A DNA stretch of 64,000 nt from Gryllotalpicola ginsengisoli DSM 22003 (GTDB taxonomy: Bacteria; Actinomycetota; Actinomycetes; Actinomycetales; Microbacteriaceae), in contig NZ_AULK01000003.1 of the NCBI RefSeq assembly GCF_000419445.1, forward strand, positions 1 to 64,000, written 5' to 3'. The position numbers were made by a program, and so were the translations under genes. Of the stretch, positions 31,647-39,688 are shown piece by piece (position 1 is the first letter of the stretch; each line of letters starts with the position of its first letter). The notes beneath the pieces are model-generated. The model searched no databases. It saw nothing but the letters and a program-made list of their open reading frames with translations, and was not told where the DNA came from.

Positions 31647-32227
31647 CGCGCCCTCCTCTCGGCGTGACCGACACCCCATCGCGTCGCCGTGGGCGGAAAG
31701 ATCAGCACCGTCGGGTCGGGGCGGCGCCTTGGTGTCAGGGTACCCACGGGCAAGGCCGATCTGACCGGCCAATCCGGGGGCCACGGCCCCCCACTTCGGG
31801 GCGGGTCCGGGGCCGAGGTCGCGGCCTCGCGACAACCTTGAGCGGCTCTTGAGGTGATCCTGCGCTTCCCTCGCGGCACGCCCTGCAGACTGGCCGCGCG
31901 GCCCCGCCCCGAGAGGGCCGCGAAGCTCTCAACCCGAAGCAAGAAAATGGGGCGTCCTCGACCCGAACGAGGACGCCCCTCCCCCTTTTTCTCGTGGCGC
32001 TCTCAACCCGATGAGGCAGCCAGCGGGGCGGCGACGAAGTCAGACACGTCGCACGCCACTCCACAGGCTAGCGTCGCCCCGCGTCGCGCGGCCAGAGTCC
32101 GGGTCCGAAAGGTCGCCGAAGCCCACCCCGAGTTCGGGGGGCCAGTGCCGTTGAGGACAGTGCCGTTGAGGCCGGTCCTGTTGGGGCCTGTGCTGTCGGC
32201 AGCGCCGACCTCGAGCGCCGGTGCGCG
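31647..32227. other. 580-nt gap between kinase and response-regulator genes
   Basis: Contains the terminator hairpin at 31949-31990, a small GC palindrome region around 31770-31810, and short direct repeats (GTGCCGTTGAGG twice at about 32146-32172). No coding frame is convincing. The kinase promoter must lie in the left part; no clear -35/-10 pair was found. Confidence 0.4.
31949..31990. terminator. Strong hairpin terminator after the OmpR-type regulator gene
   Basis: A perfect 12-bp stem GGGGCGTCCTCG (31949-31960) and CGAGGACGCCCC (31968-31979) with a 7-nt loop. On the plus strand it is followed by a pyrimidine run ending TTTTT; on the minus strand by ATTTTCTTG. It should stop transcripts in both directions. 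Confidence 0.8.
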
Positions 32228-32995
32228 TCAGCCGCGCGGCGCGGTGAGCCGGTAGCCCACCCCGCGCACGGTCTCGATGATGCGCGGATGCGCGGCGTCG
32301 TCCGCGAGCTTCTTGCGGAGGTTGCCGATGTGCACCTCGACGCCGCGCCGGTCGGCGTCGCTGACGTACGGGTCGGCCAGGTAGCTCTCGCCGCGCAGCA
32401 GCACCGCCAGCTCGGCCTTGGTGCGCACGGTGCGCCCCGACTCGAGCAGCGCCGTCAGCAGCTCGAACTCGCTGCGGGTCAGGTCGACCTGCTCCCCGTC
32501 GAGTTCGACCAGCCGCGCCGCCGTGTCGACGACCAGTGCGCCGTGGCGCAGCACGACCGCATCCGGGTCGATCCGGGGCGCCTCGGCCGTGGCGGCGAGC
32601 ACCGGCGGCAGCTCCACGGTGCGCGGCCGGCGCAGCATCGCCTCGATGCGCGCCCGCAGCTCACGCGGCCGGAACGGCTTGAGCACGAAGTCGTCGGCGC
32701 CCGAGCCGAGCCCCTGCAGGGCGTCGATCTCCTCATCGCGCGCCGTGATCATCACGATGTAGGAGCTGCTGATGGCGCGAATCCGTTTGGCCGTCTCGAA
32801 CCCGTCGATGCCCGGCATGTTGACGTCGAGCGTCACCACCACCGGCTGGTGGTCGGCCACCGCCTGCACCCCCTCGGCCCCGTCGCCGACGGCGACGACG
32901 GAGAGCCCGATCTGCTCCAGCACCGCCCCGATCAGCTGCCGAATGGAGTCATCGTCCTCGATGACAACGGCGCTGGGTCCCGAATCCCCTGCCAT
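32228..32995 (-). CDS. OmpR/PhoB-family response regulator
   Basis: The ATG at 32995 is exactly 6 nt after TACGCT (33007-33002) with no ribosome site, so a leaderless start is likely. The 255-residue protein has a receiver domain (acidic pocket EDDD, phospho-acceptor D57 in LDVNMPG, K in LKPF) and a winged-helix DNA-binding domain (RSEFELLTALLESGRTVRTK, VEVHIGNLRKKL, ETVRGVGYRL). It is separated from the kinase gene by a terminator, so the two are neighbours but separately transcribed. Head-to-head with the TetR gene. Confidence 0.9.
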   Translation of the reverse strand: MAGDSGPSAVVIEDDDSIRQLIGAVLEQIGLSVVAVGDGAEGVQAVADHQPVVVTLDVNMPGIDGFETAKRIRAISSSYIVMITARDEEIDALQGLGSGADDFVLKPFRPRELRARIEAMLRRPRTVELPPVLAATAEAPRIDPDAVVLRHGALVVDTAARLVELDGEQVDLTRSEFELLTALLESGRTVRTKAELAVLLRGESYLADPYVSDADRRGVEVHIGNLRKKLADDAAHPRIIETVRGVGYRLTAPRG

Positions 32996-33001
32996 GGGGG
33001 A

Positions 33002-33042
33002 AGCGTAGCAACGGGCCGCTTCGGCACGGTCACCCCTAAGCT
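33002..33042. promoter_or_regulatory. Divergent leaderless promoters
   Basis: TACGCT (33007-33002, minus) is 6 nt before the response-regulator ATG and TAAGCT (33037-33042, plus) is 6 nt before the TetR-type GTG at 33049. The 53-nt intergenic space therefore contains both promoters back to back, so one bound regulator could control both. Confidence 0.5.
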
Positions 33043-33048
33043 GGGCGC

Positions 33049-33678
33049 GTGCCTCAGCAGCGCGCCTCCTCGACTCGCGACGAGATCCTGCGCGCGGCGG
33101 CCGCGGAGTTCGACGAGTTCGGCTACGCCGGAGCATCGATGTCGGGCATCGGCGCCCGACTCGGCAAGACCAAGGGCGCGCTGAGCTACCACTTCTCCTC
33201 GAAGGAGGCGCTCGCGCGCGAGATCATCGAGAGCCAGTTCGACTACTGGGCGAGCGTGCTGCGCAGCATCCGCTCGGACGGCCACGACGCGCTCGCCGCC
33301 ATGATCCTGCTCTCCTTCGCCGTCGGGCGCCGCTTCCGCGACGACGTGGTGGCGCGCGCCGCGATCGGCCTGCAGCACGACGCAAGCCTCGCCCGGGGAG
33401 TCGCGCCGACGCCGTTCGTCGGCTGGAACGAGCTGAGCTTCGAGCTGCTCGCCGAGGCGGTCGAGCTGCACCACGCGCAGCCGACGCTGAGCACGGATGA
33501 CTCGGTCGAGGTGCTCGTCGAGGGATTCACCGGCCTGCAGCAGGTGGCGCGCCGCCTGACCGCCGCGGCCGACATCGACGAGCGCGTGCGCCGGTACTGG
33601 CTGCTGGCGCTGCCCGGTCTGGGTGTTCCGGCGCCCTGCGATCTCGTCGACCGGCTGGCGGCCGACACCCGGTACTGA
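33049..33678 (+). CDS. TetR-family regulator resembling butyrolactone receptors (ScbR/ArpA-like)
   Basis: A 209-residue protein with an N-terminal helix-turn-helix: STRDEILRAAAAEFDEFGYA, then ASMSGIGARLGKTKGALSYH and FSSKEALAREIIESQFDYW. The FDEFGY...TKGALSYHFSSKEALA string follows the pattern of gamma-butyrolactone receptor-type TetR proteins (F.E.GY...TKGALYFHF.SKE.LA). The C-terminal domain has WNELSFELLAEAVEL and TLSTDDSVEVLVEGFTGLQQ. It probably binds a small hydrophobic signal. Context with an AfsA-domain gene supports a signal synthesis and perception pair; ligand identity is inference. Confidence 0.8.
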   Translation: MPQQRASSTRDEILRAAAAEFDEFGYAGASMSGIGARLGKTKGALSYHFSSKEALAREIIESQFDYWASVLRSIRSDGHDALAAMILLSFAVGRRFRDDVVARAAIGLQHDASLARGVAPTPFVGWNELSFELLAEAVELHHAQPTLSTDDSVEVLVEGFTGLQQVARRLTAAADIDERVRRYWLLALPGLGVPAPCDLVDRLAADTRY

Positions 33679-33762
33679 TCCGCCTGACCCACCGCGGGGG
33701 CGCTGTCCGATGCGCGCTGTCCCATTCGCGCGTGACCCGTGCTGGGGACTGGTGCCGAATCA

Positions 33763-33774
33763 AGACGACCGTCT
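33763..33774. promoter_or_regulatory. Candidate operator AGACGACCGTCT
   Basis: A 12-bp palindrome (arms AGACG/CGTCT), followed by TAGGTT, a possible -10 box, 85 nt before the receiver-only regulator gene. It is of a size suited to TetR proteins; binding is untested. Confidence 0.35.
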
Positions 33775-33858
33775 AGGTTGATCGCATCGGGGGGTTTCGG
33801 CCCAGTGAGGAAAGACGGGCGGCGTGAGAGCAGTCACCGGCGCGTGGGCGCCACAACC

Positions 33859-34272
33859 ATGAGCACGGCGGAACGGCCGGTCGCGGTCGTGATCGAAGAC
33901 GACGAGAGCATCCGCTATCTCGTCGGCGCCGTGCTGGCCAAGCTGGGACTGCGCATCGTGCCCGCCGAACACGGCGAGAAGGGCATCGCCGACGTGCGCG
34001 AGCACCGGCCGGCCCTCGTCACGGTCGACCTGCGGATGCCGGGGATCGACGGTTTCGCGACCATCCGGCGCATCCGCGAGTTCAGCGACGTGCCCATCCT
34101 CATGCTCTCGGCCCGCGACAGCGAGAGCGACGAAGAGCTCGGCCGCGAGGCGGGCGCCGACGAATACCTGCGCAAGCCGTTCCGCACCCGCGAACTGCGC
34201 ACCCTGGCCGCCGCGATGCTGCGCACGCCGCGCCGGCAGGACGCCGGCTGGGCCGCCTGCATCGTCGACTGA
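33859..34272 (+). CDS. Receiver-only response regulator
   Basis: A 137-residue protein starting MSTAERPVAVVIEDDESIRY with phospho-acceptor D57 (TVDLRMPG), conserved S/T (LMLSARDSES) and K (YLRKPFR). It has no output domain; the end RRQDAGWAACIVD is short. It is clearly paralogous to the receiver of the OmpR-type protein on the other side of the TetR gene (AVVIEDD.SIR.L.GAVL..). It could act as a phosphate sink, or by protein contacts. Loss of a DNA-binding domain is possible but no remnant is visible. Confidence 0.85.
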   Translation: MSTAERPVAVVIEDDESIRYLVGAVLAKLGLRIVPAEHGEKGIADVREHRPALVTVDLRMPGIDGFATIRRIREFSDVPILMLSARDSESDEELGREAGADEYLRKPFRTRELRTLAAAMLRTPRRQDAGWAACIVD

Positions 34273-34285
34273 CGGGGCCCCTGAT

Positions 34286-35653
34286 CTACGAGAGCTGGTA
34301 CTGCTTCTCGAGCGGATGGTTCACGATGTCCCACTTCCGCGTCTCGGCGCTGAGGAATCCGCCGACGACCATCAGCACGCCCGCGAGCACCAGGAGGACG
34401 ACCGGCGTGTACGCGAACGGCACGATGTGGCCCAGCCAGTTCTGGTAGTAGGCGTAGAAGCCCGTGACGATCAGGGGGAGGCTGTAGCTGAGCCCATAAC
34501 CGGTACCGCGGAGAGCCGCCGGGTAGCGCTCGCTGAGATAGGCGGGAGTGAGGGCGAACATGCTGGCGCCGCTGATGCGAATCACGACGACAAGCAGAAG
34601 GACCGTTCCGAAACCGATGACTCCTCCGTGCCCGAACACGGCGAAGCAGGCGGCGCAGACCGTACCGGTCGTTATGCCGCACAGAATGAAGAACATCTTG
34701 CGGCCGATCCGGTCAGACAGCGCACCGAAGACGGGGAACAGCACCGTGTGGATCAACTGTGCGATGACGATGATCAACGAGATTCCGGACGCGTCCACGT
34801 TGCTCCCGGATTTCGCCGTGCTCGCAAGGAGGCTGGAGGCCATGTTCGACGCGAACCAGACCCCGAGCATCATGACGAAGAGCGTCCAGTAGTTCTTCGG
34901 GGCCACGGGACCGAGGAGCCGGCCGACCGGGTGCTTGACACGCGTCACTTGGAGCTTGTGCGTGACCGCCAGGGAGTCCTTCGCGGCGCGCGAGTAATAG
35001 ATGAGGAAGAACACGCTGAAAATAGCGCCGCAGAGGAACGGGATGCGCCATCCCCAGACGGTGAACGGGGCGTCAGCGCCGCCGGACGGAAAGAAGTGCA
35101 ACGTCGCCCACGTAATGGCCGCGATCGCGCAGTACGAGAGCGGGAATCCCGCGCCCACCAGCGAACCGTAGAATCCGCGCCGGTCCTGCGGTGAGTGCTC
35201 GATCGCCAGTGCCATGGCGCCCGTGTACTCACCGCCGATGAAGATTCCGTCGACGAATCGCAGCAGGATCATGAGCACGACCGCTCCCGCGCCCCATTGT
35301 GCGTATCCAGGCAGGAACGCGATGAGGAAAGTGGCGGCTCCGCAGCCTGCGACCGACCACAAGGTGACCTTCTTGCGACCGACATGATCTGCGATCGGGC
35401 CGAAGATCATCGACCCGACGGGGCGCCCGAACAGAGTCGCGACGAACACAAGCGCCGTGATGATCGCCTTTGTCGCCACCGGAAGCGACGCGGGGATGAA
35501 GTAGACGGTGGCGGGCGCCAGGGCGATCGTCGGCAGGTACACGTCGTACATGTCGACGAAGAAGCCGAACGCGCCACCGACGACAGCGCCGGTCAGACGG
35601 CGTCGGCTCTCAGCTGTGGAAACGATTGCGGGCGCAGCCGCTGCTTGAGACAT
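34286..35653 (-). CDS. MHS-type MFS transporter (organic acid/H+ symporter)
   Basis: A 455-residue protein with 12 transmembrane helices and the metabolite:H+ symporter hallmarks GAFGFFVDMYDVYLPTIALA, FGRPVGSMIFGPIADHVGRK, IFIGGEYTGAMALAIEHSP and ALSDRIGRKMFFILCG. Members import carboxylates such as shikimate, citrate or aromatic acids. GGAGAA precedes the ATG. It is the last gene of the six-gene operon with GalB-like and aldolase-like enzymes, so its substrate is probably an aromatic acid or a ring-cleavage product. Confidence 0.88.
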   Translation of the reverse strand: MSQAAAAPAIVSTAESRRRLTGAVVGGAFGFFVDMYDVYLPTIALAPATVYFIPASLPVATKAIITALVFVATLFGRPVGSMIFGPIADHVGRKKVTLWSVAGCGAATFLIAFLPGYAQWGAGAVVLMILLRFVDGIFIGGEYTGAMALAIEHSPQDRRGFYGSLVGAGFPLSYCAIAAITWATLHFFPSGGADAPFTVWGWRIPFLCGAIFSVFFLIYYSRAAKDSLAVTHKLQVTRVKHPVGRLLGPVAPKNYWTLFVMMLGVWFASNMASSLLASTAKSGSNVDASGISLIIVIAQLIHTVLFPVFGALSDRIGRKMFFILCGITTGTVCAACFAVFGHGGVIGFGTVLLLVVVIRISGASMFALTPAYLSERYPAALRGTGYGLSYSLPLIVTGFYAYYQNWLGHIVPFAYTPVVLLVLAGVLMVVGGFLSAETRKWDIVNHPLEKQYQLS

Positions 35654-35764
35654 CGTGGTTCTCCAAACTCCATTGTTTGTTTCGCTGATTTCGGGACGCG
35701 TCTCCCCTGCGCTCGGAGACGTGCCGTTCCGAGCGCTGCGTCAGGGGCTGGGGTTGTTCCTAGT

Positions 35765-36412
35765 TCAGGTGGTCGCGTTCTCCTCGTCTTCCTTCCGGAA
35801 GCCGTAGGCGTCGTACGAGAACTCGCCGGCCTCCCAACGGACGCGAAGGCCGTTTTCCTTCGCTTCACGAGCGAGCGCGGCGTCGACCACCTCTTCGAGA
35901 CGCTCGCGAGGAACAACCGTCACGCCGTCGGCGTCCGCGATGACGACGTCGCCTGGGTGGATGGTCTGGCCCCCTACCTGAACCGGAACCTGGACGGTTC
36001 CCCGGGCGTCCTTCGCGGCGCCGCGCATCCGAACCCAGCGGGACCACACAGGCAGGCCCAGTTCCCGCAGATCATCGGTGTCGCGCACGCCACCGTCGAT
36101 AACCAAGCCCGCCGCACCCGCGTGTGCAGCCTGCGTTGCGAGCAGCTCCCCTACCAAACCGAAGGGGGTCGGGTTGGGGCTAGTGGCGACGAGCACGTCG
36201 CCTGGCGACAGCTTCGCGATGGCCTCGTGGATGCCCCGATTGTCGCCGTCCGCGCAGAGAACGGTGTAGGCCGGGCCGGCCACGCGCGTTCCCGGAAGCA
36301 CCCGGATCCACTCGCCATCGACCATGCCTTTGCGTCCGGCCGCCTCATACACGGTGGCGGCGCCCAGGCGAGCTAGTTCAGCGACCGCCTCCGAAGGCGT
36401 CCCGGTCATCAC
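35765..36412 (-). CDS. RraA-like aldolase, probable CHA/HMG aldolase
   Basis: A 215-residue protein of the RraA/GalC family: LGAATVYEAAGRKGMVD at the start, PGDVLVATSPNPTPFG, GELLATQAAHAGAAGLVIDG then GVRDTDDLRELGLPVWSR, with the catalytic pattern GD...R...D retained (D in VIDGGVRD), and HPGDVVIADADGVTVVP. Functional relatives cleave 4-carboxy-4-hydroxy-2-oxoadipate (CHA) to pyruvate and oxaloacetate. Its ATG overlaps the stop of the GalB-like gene by 4 nt, fitting sequential steps. Related proteins also bind RNase E, but operon context favours catabolism. Confidence 0.82.
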   Translation of the reverse strand: MMTGTPSEAVAELARLGAATVYEAAGRKGMVDGEWIRVLPGTRVAGPAYTVLCADGDNRGIHEAIAKLSPGDVLVATSPNPTPFGLVGELLATQAAHAGAAGLVIDGGVRDTDDLRELGLPVWSRWVRMRGAAKDARGTVQVPVQVGGQTIHPGDVVIADADGVTVVPRERLEEVVDAALAREAKENGLRVRWEAGEFSYDAYGFRKEDEENATT

Positions 36413-37125
36413 AGCGCCTCCACGACGTTCGGAATCAGGCGCTGGAACGCCTCGGCCTGTCGGATCGCCTTGTTGCCGGTGACCTTGCGGGCATGGTTGC
36501 CGCGGTGCTCAGCGCGCTGCGTGTAGTACTCGCGCAAGTAGCTCTGCGCCTTCATGGCTTCCATAGCCGTCGCCTTCTTCTCGAACACAGACGTGATATC
36601 GACGAAGACGGACGGCACGAAGCCGCAGAGCTCCGGCTGGTGCGGTTCGAAGACGAGGAACTCGGTGGGAGGAGCAGTCTTGAACCCGGCTTCGACCACC
36701 GCGCCGGAGGTGAGCAGTCGTGCTTGCGCGACGATCCGGTGGGCGACCGGGTGGTCCGGATTGAATGGGTCCTTGTCGGGGTGGGTGAGCACGACGTTCG
36801 GCTGCCAGTCCCGAATCAGATCCGCGAGCCTGTCCACCGCCTCCGGGGTCTCGCGCAACGGGTAGTCGCCGAGGTCGAACCCCTCGAAGGTCGCGCCGAC
36901 GGCCCGAGCGGCGGCCTCGGCTTCCTCGTGGCGAATGCGCTTGACGTTGTCCTCGGTCTGACCCGGCTCCTTCCAGAGCTCGCCGGACTCGCCGCGCTCG
37001 CCGTAAGAAAGCGCGACGATGCGCACCTCGCCGCCGTTATCCACCGTCTTTGCCGCGACTCCCGCAGCGCGCCAGACGAAGTCGGCGCTGTGGGCCCCGA
37101 CGATGAGAAGTTTTCGTGACGTCAC
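36409..37125 (-). CDS. PIG-L-family protein, GalB-like 4-oxalomesaconate hydratase
   Basis: The GTG at 37125 follows AAAGGA with ~8-nt spacing. The 238-residue protein reads SRKLLIVGAHSADFVWRAAG, VRIVALSYGERGESGELWKE, FDLGDYPLRETPEAVDRLAD, THPDKDPFNPDHPVAHRIV and TEFLVFEPHQPELCGFVP. The AHSADFVWR, SYGERGES and DPFNPDHP blocks match GalB, the zinc-dependent hydratase of the gallate pathway, rather than classical AHPDD deacetylases. Predicted reaction: hydration of 4-oxalomesaconate to CHA. The next gene encodes the aldolase for that product. Confidence 0.82.
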   Translation of the reverse strand: MTSRKLLIVGAHSADFVWRAAGVAAKTVDNGGEVRIVALSYGERGESGELWKEPGQTEDNVKRIRHEEAEAAARAVGATFEGFDLGDYPLRETPEAVDRLADLIRDWQPNVVLTHPDKDPFNPDHPVAHRIVAQARLLTSGAVVEAGFKTAPPTEFLVFEPHQPELCGFVPSVFVDITSVFEKKATAMEAMKAQSYLREYYTQRAEHRGNHARKVTGNKAIRQAEAFQRLIPNVVEAL

Positions 37126-37165
37126 GACGCTGGTCCTTTCATTCTTTCCGTGGGTGGTCGCGCCT

Positions 37166-38092
37166 TCAGTCGATGACCGCAAGGTGCCGAGTGTTGGCGA
37201 CCGCCATCGTCCTGATCTCGTCGTCGCTGAATCCGGCGCGATGAAGGTGGTCGGCCATGATGGGCAGGCCGTCCTCTACGGGTGGATTGAACGGCTGGCC
37301 GAGGTCGCTGGACAGGATCGAGTGCTCAGGTCCGACGTCGCGGATGTGGTCTTGCAACTCATCCCAGCTGACCTTCCCGCTGTGCGGGGTAGTGAAGCAG
37401 CGCTCGAGGAAGGCACCGAGTGCCGCGAGTTCCTTCTGCGTCTGCACGTCGAGGCGCTGGGAGGTGAACTCTGGGTGCGTGACGATGATGCGGGAGACAC
37501 CCAGCTCGTGGGCCGCGTGCACCAGCGCCACGATCTCCGTTCCGGAAAGGTGCCCTGTCGCAAGCGTCATCTTGTACTTGGCGATGAGCTTGAGCACAGC
37601 GCGCGCCTCTTCGTTGACCTCGCCGTGCCCGTCAAGAACGTCGATCGGTGCCGGCTCGAGGCCGTCTGCCTTCAACTCGTCCTGCAGCGCCGCCCACATC
37701 GGCGGGACTGCACCCGGGGGAAGTTCGGCCCTGCTGTCCCGCTGGTTTCGTCCATCCACCGTGGGAAACCACACAACTCGCGCTCCCTCTCGGCCGGCGA
37801 TGTCGACCGCCGAGGGGTTCAACCCTCCGACAGCTGCGTTGAGCGTGATGGCTCCCAGAGCATCCACCTCGGGCACCGCGTAACGCACCACCTCTGCACG
37901 CTCCGCCGTGGGTACGTAGTGCGACTTGAGGACGAACCCGGCCAGCCGGCGCTCGCGAAACCGTCTCGCGAGTTCGATGTCGTTGATCCGGCGCTTCATC
38001 ACGTCCGGTGCCACGTGGACGTGGAGGTCGTACGCACCCTCGACGAGCTTCCGCGCATAGTCGCTCGGTTGGGGATGTTCTTCAGCCATCAC
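37166..38092 (-). CDS. Amidohydrolase-type protein (DUF6282)
   Basis: A 308-residue TIM-barrel-type protein with YDLHVHVAPDVMKRRIND at the N-terminus (the HxH metal motif), FVLKSHYVPTAERAEVVRY, GARVVWFPTVDGRNQ, TLATGHLSGTEI, IIVTHPEF and SILSSDLGQPFNP (final Asp ligand). It belongs to the DUF6282 amidohydrolase group. By position before hydratase and aldolase genes it may hydrolyse a lactone, as LigI does with 2-pyrone-4,6-dicarboxylate; that is inference. It overlaps the upstream regulator stop by 4 nt. Confidence 0.75.
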   Translation of the reverse strand: MMAEEHPQPSDYARKLVEGAYDLHVHVAPDVMKRRINDIELARRFRERRLAGFVLKSHYVPTAERAEVVRYAVPEVDALGAITLNAAVGGLNPSAVDIAGREGARVVWFPTVDGRNQRDSRAELPPGAVPPMWAALQDELKADGLEPAPIDVLDGHGEVNEEARAVLKLIAKYKMTLATGHLSGTEIVALVHAAHELGVSRIIVTHPEFTSQRLDVQTQKELAALGAFLERCFTTPHSGKVSWDELQDHIRDVGPEHSILSSDLGQPFNPPVEDGLPIMADHLHRAGFSDDEIRTMAVANTRHLAVID

Positions 38093-38769
38093 GGCTCCTT
38101 CGGGTCACGGATCGACGCGGTGGCACGCGTTCTGTGCAACGCCCCGATCAGGTGGGTGAGATGCAGTTCCATGGCCGCCTTCGCCCGCTCGGGGTCGCGT
38201 GCCGCGATGGCCGACACGATCTCGGAGTGTTCCGCGAATGACTCCGCCGAACGCCCGGGGGCGAGAGCCGTGCGGAACTGGAATTTGACGGCCTGGATCT
38301 TCAACGACTGGACGATGCGCGAGAGGCGAGGATTGGCTGAGATGGCCAGAATCTTGTCGTGCATCGCGGCGTTGGCCGTCGAGTAATGGAATAAGTCGCC
38401 TGCCTCAAGATCTGACTTCATTTCCCGGACGTGGTCCAAGAGTTCTGCGATTTCCTTGTCGGTGGCCTTCACGGCCGCCTCCTCGGCCGCGAGCGCCTCC
38501 AAGGCGCGACGGATCTTCGTGATCTCGATCGCCTCCTCTTCTGACACGGATCGGACGCTGATGCCCTTGTTCGGCTCCTTGACTACGAGCCCGTCCTGCT
38601 CAAGACGAGCAAAGGCCGTGCGCACGGCCGTTCGGCCGACGCCGTATCGCTCGGAGACGGCCGCCTCCGTGAGACGTTGACCCGGCGGGAACTCACCCTC
38701 CGCAATTGACTGCTTGATGGCGTCAGTGAGCCCGTCGATATTCAGTGGAGTGCGGATCGTCATGCTCAC
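38089..38769 (-). CDS. GntR-family regulator, FCD subfamily
   Basis: The GTG at 38769 overlaps the previous stop by 4 nt and is 6 nt after GGGGGA; an in-frame ATG at 38763 is possible. The ~226-residue protein has the winged helix (GQRLTEAAVSERYGVGRTAV, RTAFARLEQDGLV) and an FCD ligand domain (EITKIRRALEALAAEEAAVK, NAAMHDKILAISANPRL, EHSEIVSAIAARDPERAKAA) with the D/H metal-binding positions. It likely represses the operon and senses a carboxylic acid. A TTGTCGACAA palindrome upstream of the operon is its probable site. Confidence 0.88.
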   Translation of the reverse strand: MSMTIRTPLNIDGLTDAIKQSIAEGEFPPGQRLTEAAVSERYGVGRTAVRTAFARLEQDGLVVKEPNKGISVRSVSEEEAIEITKIRRALEALAAEEAAVKATDKEIAELLDHVREMKSDLEAGDLFHYSTANAAMHDKILAISANPRLSRIVQSLKIQAVKFQFRTALAPGRSAESFAEHSEIVSAIAARDPERAKAAMELHLTHLIGALHRTRATASIRDPKEP

Positions 38770-39548
38770 GATCGTTCCCCCGCTCCCGCGAGCCTGTCCA
38801 ACCATGCAACAGCGGCGAGAGTCATCTCCCGGTGGGCACCTGTCTCCGACAAGAACGCCGCGGCATCCTCCATTTCGTGGAGTCGGCGTTCCGCGTGCAT
38901 GCGCGTCCCCGTGATGAGTCGCTCAAGCAACTCGCGGCCGGCGGGGCCGAGCTCGTCCGCCATCTGGTCCCGGAGCCATTCGCGCTGGCCGACTCTTGCA
39001 GACGCCTCGTCGGCTTCGATGACAACGGCTGCGAGCCCCTTCATGAAGACGCTCCGCAGCAGTTTTCGCGCGGCCGCGTCACCCATCTCGCCACGAATAG
39101 ACTGCGCTTCGGCGCCGACTACATCTCGAAAGAACTCGGTTACGGCATCGGCACCGGGCCCGGAGACCAGGAGAGGCGTCTTCGCTCCCGCCCTCGGCAC
39201 GGGGGCCAACACCGCAACGTCGGCCGCGATGGCGCCGGCCGCGTCCACGATCCTGCCGATCTCTCGCTTGAGTACGGGCGAGCCGGTATTGAAGTCGGCG
39301 TAGAGGGTCCCACGCGGGATAACCTCACACGCTTGCCGAGCAACGATGGCCGACGCTCGCGCACCGGTGAAGCTGATCACGATCTCGGCCGACTCGACCG
39401 CCTCCGCGAGGCTATCGCAGCGCCTGACGCCAGTCGGGGTCGGCACCGGCGCCGGGTCGAAGCCGAGGACGTCGACGCCGGCCGCGGCAAGGTCACGGCC
39501 GTACCGGCCGCCGGCCTCGCCCAGCCCCAAGATCGATAGCAACGTCAT
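38766..39548 (-). CDS. NAD(P)-dependent oxidoreductase, 6PGDH-type with DUF1932
   Basis: A 260-residue protein starting MTLLSILGLGEAGGRYGRDL, a Rossmann GxGxxG-type motif, with AAGVDVLGFDPAP, EIVISFTGARA and LYADFNTGSPVLKREIGRI (the (D/N)xNTxSP-like segment), then a helical DUF1932 domain (FMKGLAAVVIEADEASARVG). It resembles 3-hydroxyisobutyrate dehydrogenase-like enzymes; the catalytic lysine region SVFMKGLAAV is kept. It is the first gene of the operon. The oxidised substrate is unknown; a semialdehyde or hydroxyacid in the same pathway is plausible. Confidence 0.78.
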   Translation of the reverse strand: MTLLSILGLGEAGGRYGRDLAAAGVDVLGFDPAPVPTPTGVRRCDSLAEAVESAEIVISFTGARASAIVARQACEVIPRGTLYADFNTGSPVLKREIGRIVDAAGAIAADVAVLAPVPRAGAKTPLLVSGPGADAVTEFFRDVVGAEAQSIRGEMGDAAARKLLRSVFMKGLAAVVIEADEASARVGQREWLRDQMADELGPAGRELLERLITGTRMHAERRLHEMEDAAAFLSETGAHREMTLAAVAWLDRLAGAGERS

Positions 39549-39563
39549 CGTTGTGTATCCAAA

Positions 39564-39575
39564 ATTGTCGACAAT
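39564..39575. promoter_or_regulatory. GntR/FCD-type operator ATTGTCGACAAT
   Basis: A perfect 12-bp palindrome, matching the TTGTnnACAA pattern bound by many FCD regulators, 16 nt before the first codon of the operon. The regulator gene is second in the same operon, so negative autoregulation fits. Confidence 0.6.
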
Positions 39576-39652
39576 CGTGTGGACAAGCAGAGTTTGCCAC
39601 CGCGGCGGGCTGGTCGTCAATAGCCCGCGCCAGCAGGGCGGCGGATATAGAA

Positions 39653-39683
39653 GAAGGCCCCGAGCCGGAGCTCGGAGCCTTCT
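39653..39683 (-). terminator. Terminator following tRNA-Leu
   Basis: Read on the minus strand, GAAGGCTCCGAGC and GCTCGGGGCCTTC form a 13-bp stem with a bulge and a short loop, followed by TTCTATAT. It starts 6 nt after the tRNA 3' end. Confidence 0.7.
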
Positions 39684-39688
39684 CGATC

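Noticed and set aside
28837-31674. A 945-codon minus-strand frame that contains the AfsA domain
   Set aside because: Only the last 273 codons are real. Upstream of 29658 the frame is a shadow of the histidine kinase gene in another frame, so the AfsA protein is not a fusion.
32288-33184. Plus-strand 298-codon frame overlapping the response regulator
   Set aside because: Antisense to the OmpR-type gene, with His/Arg-rich shadow composition and no motifs.
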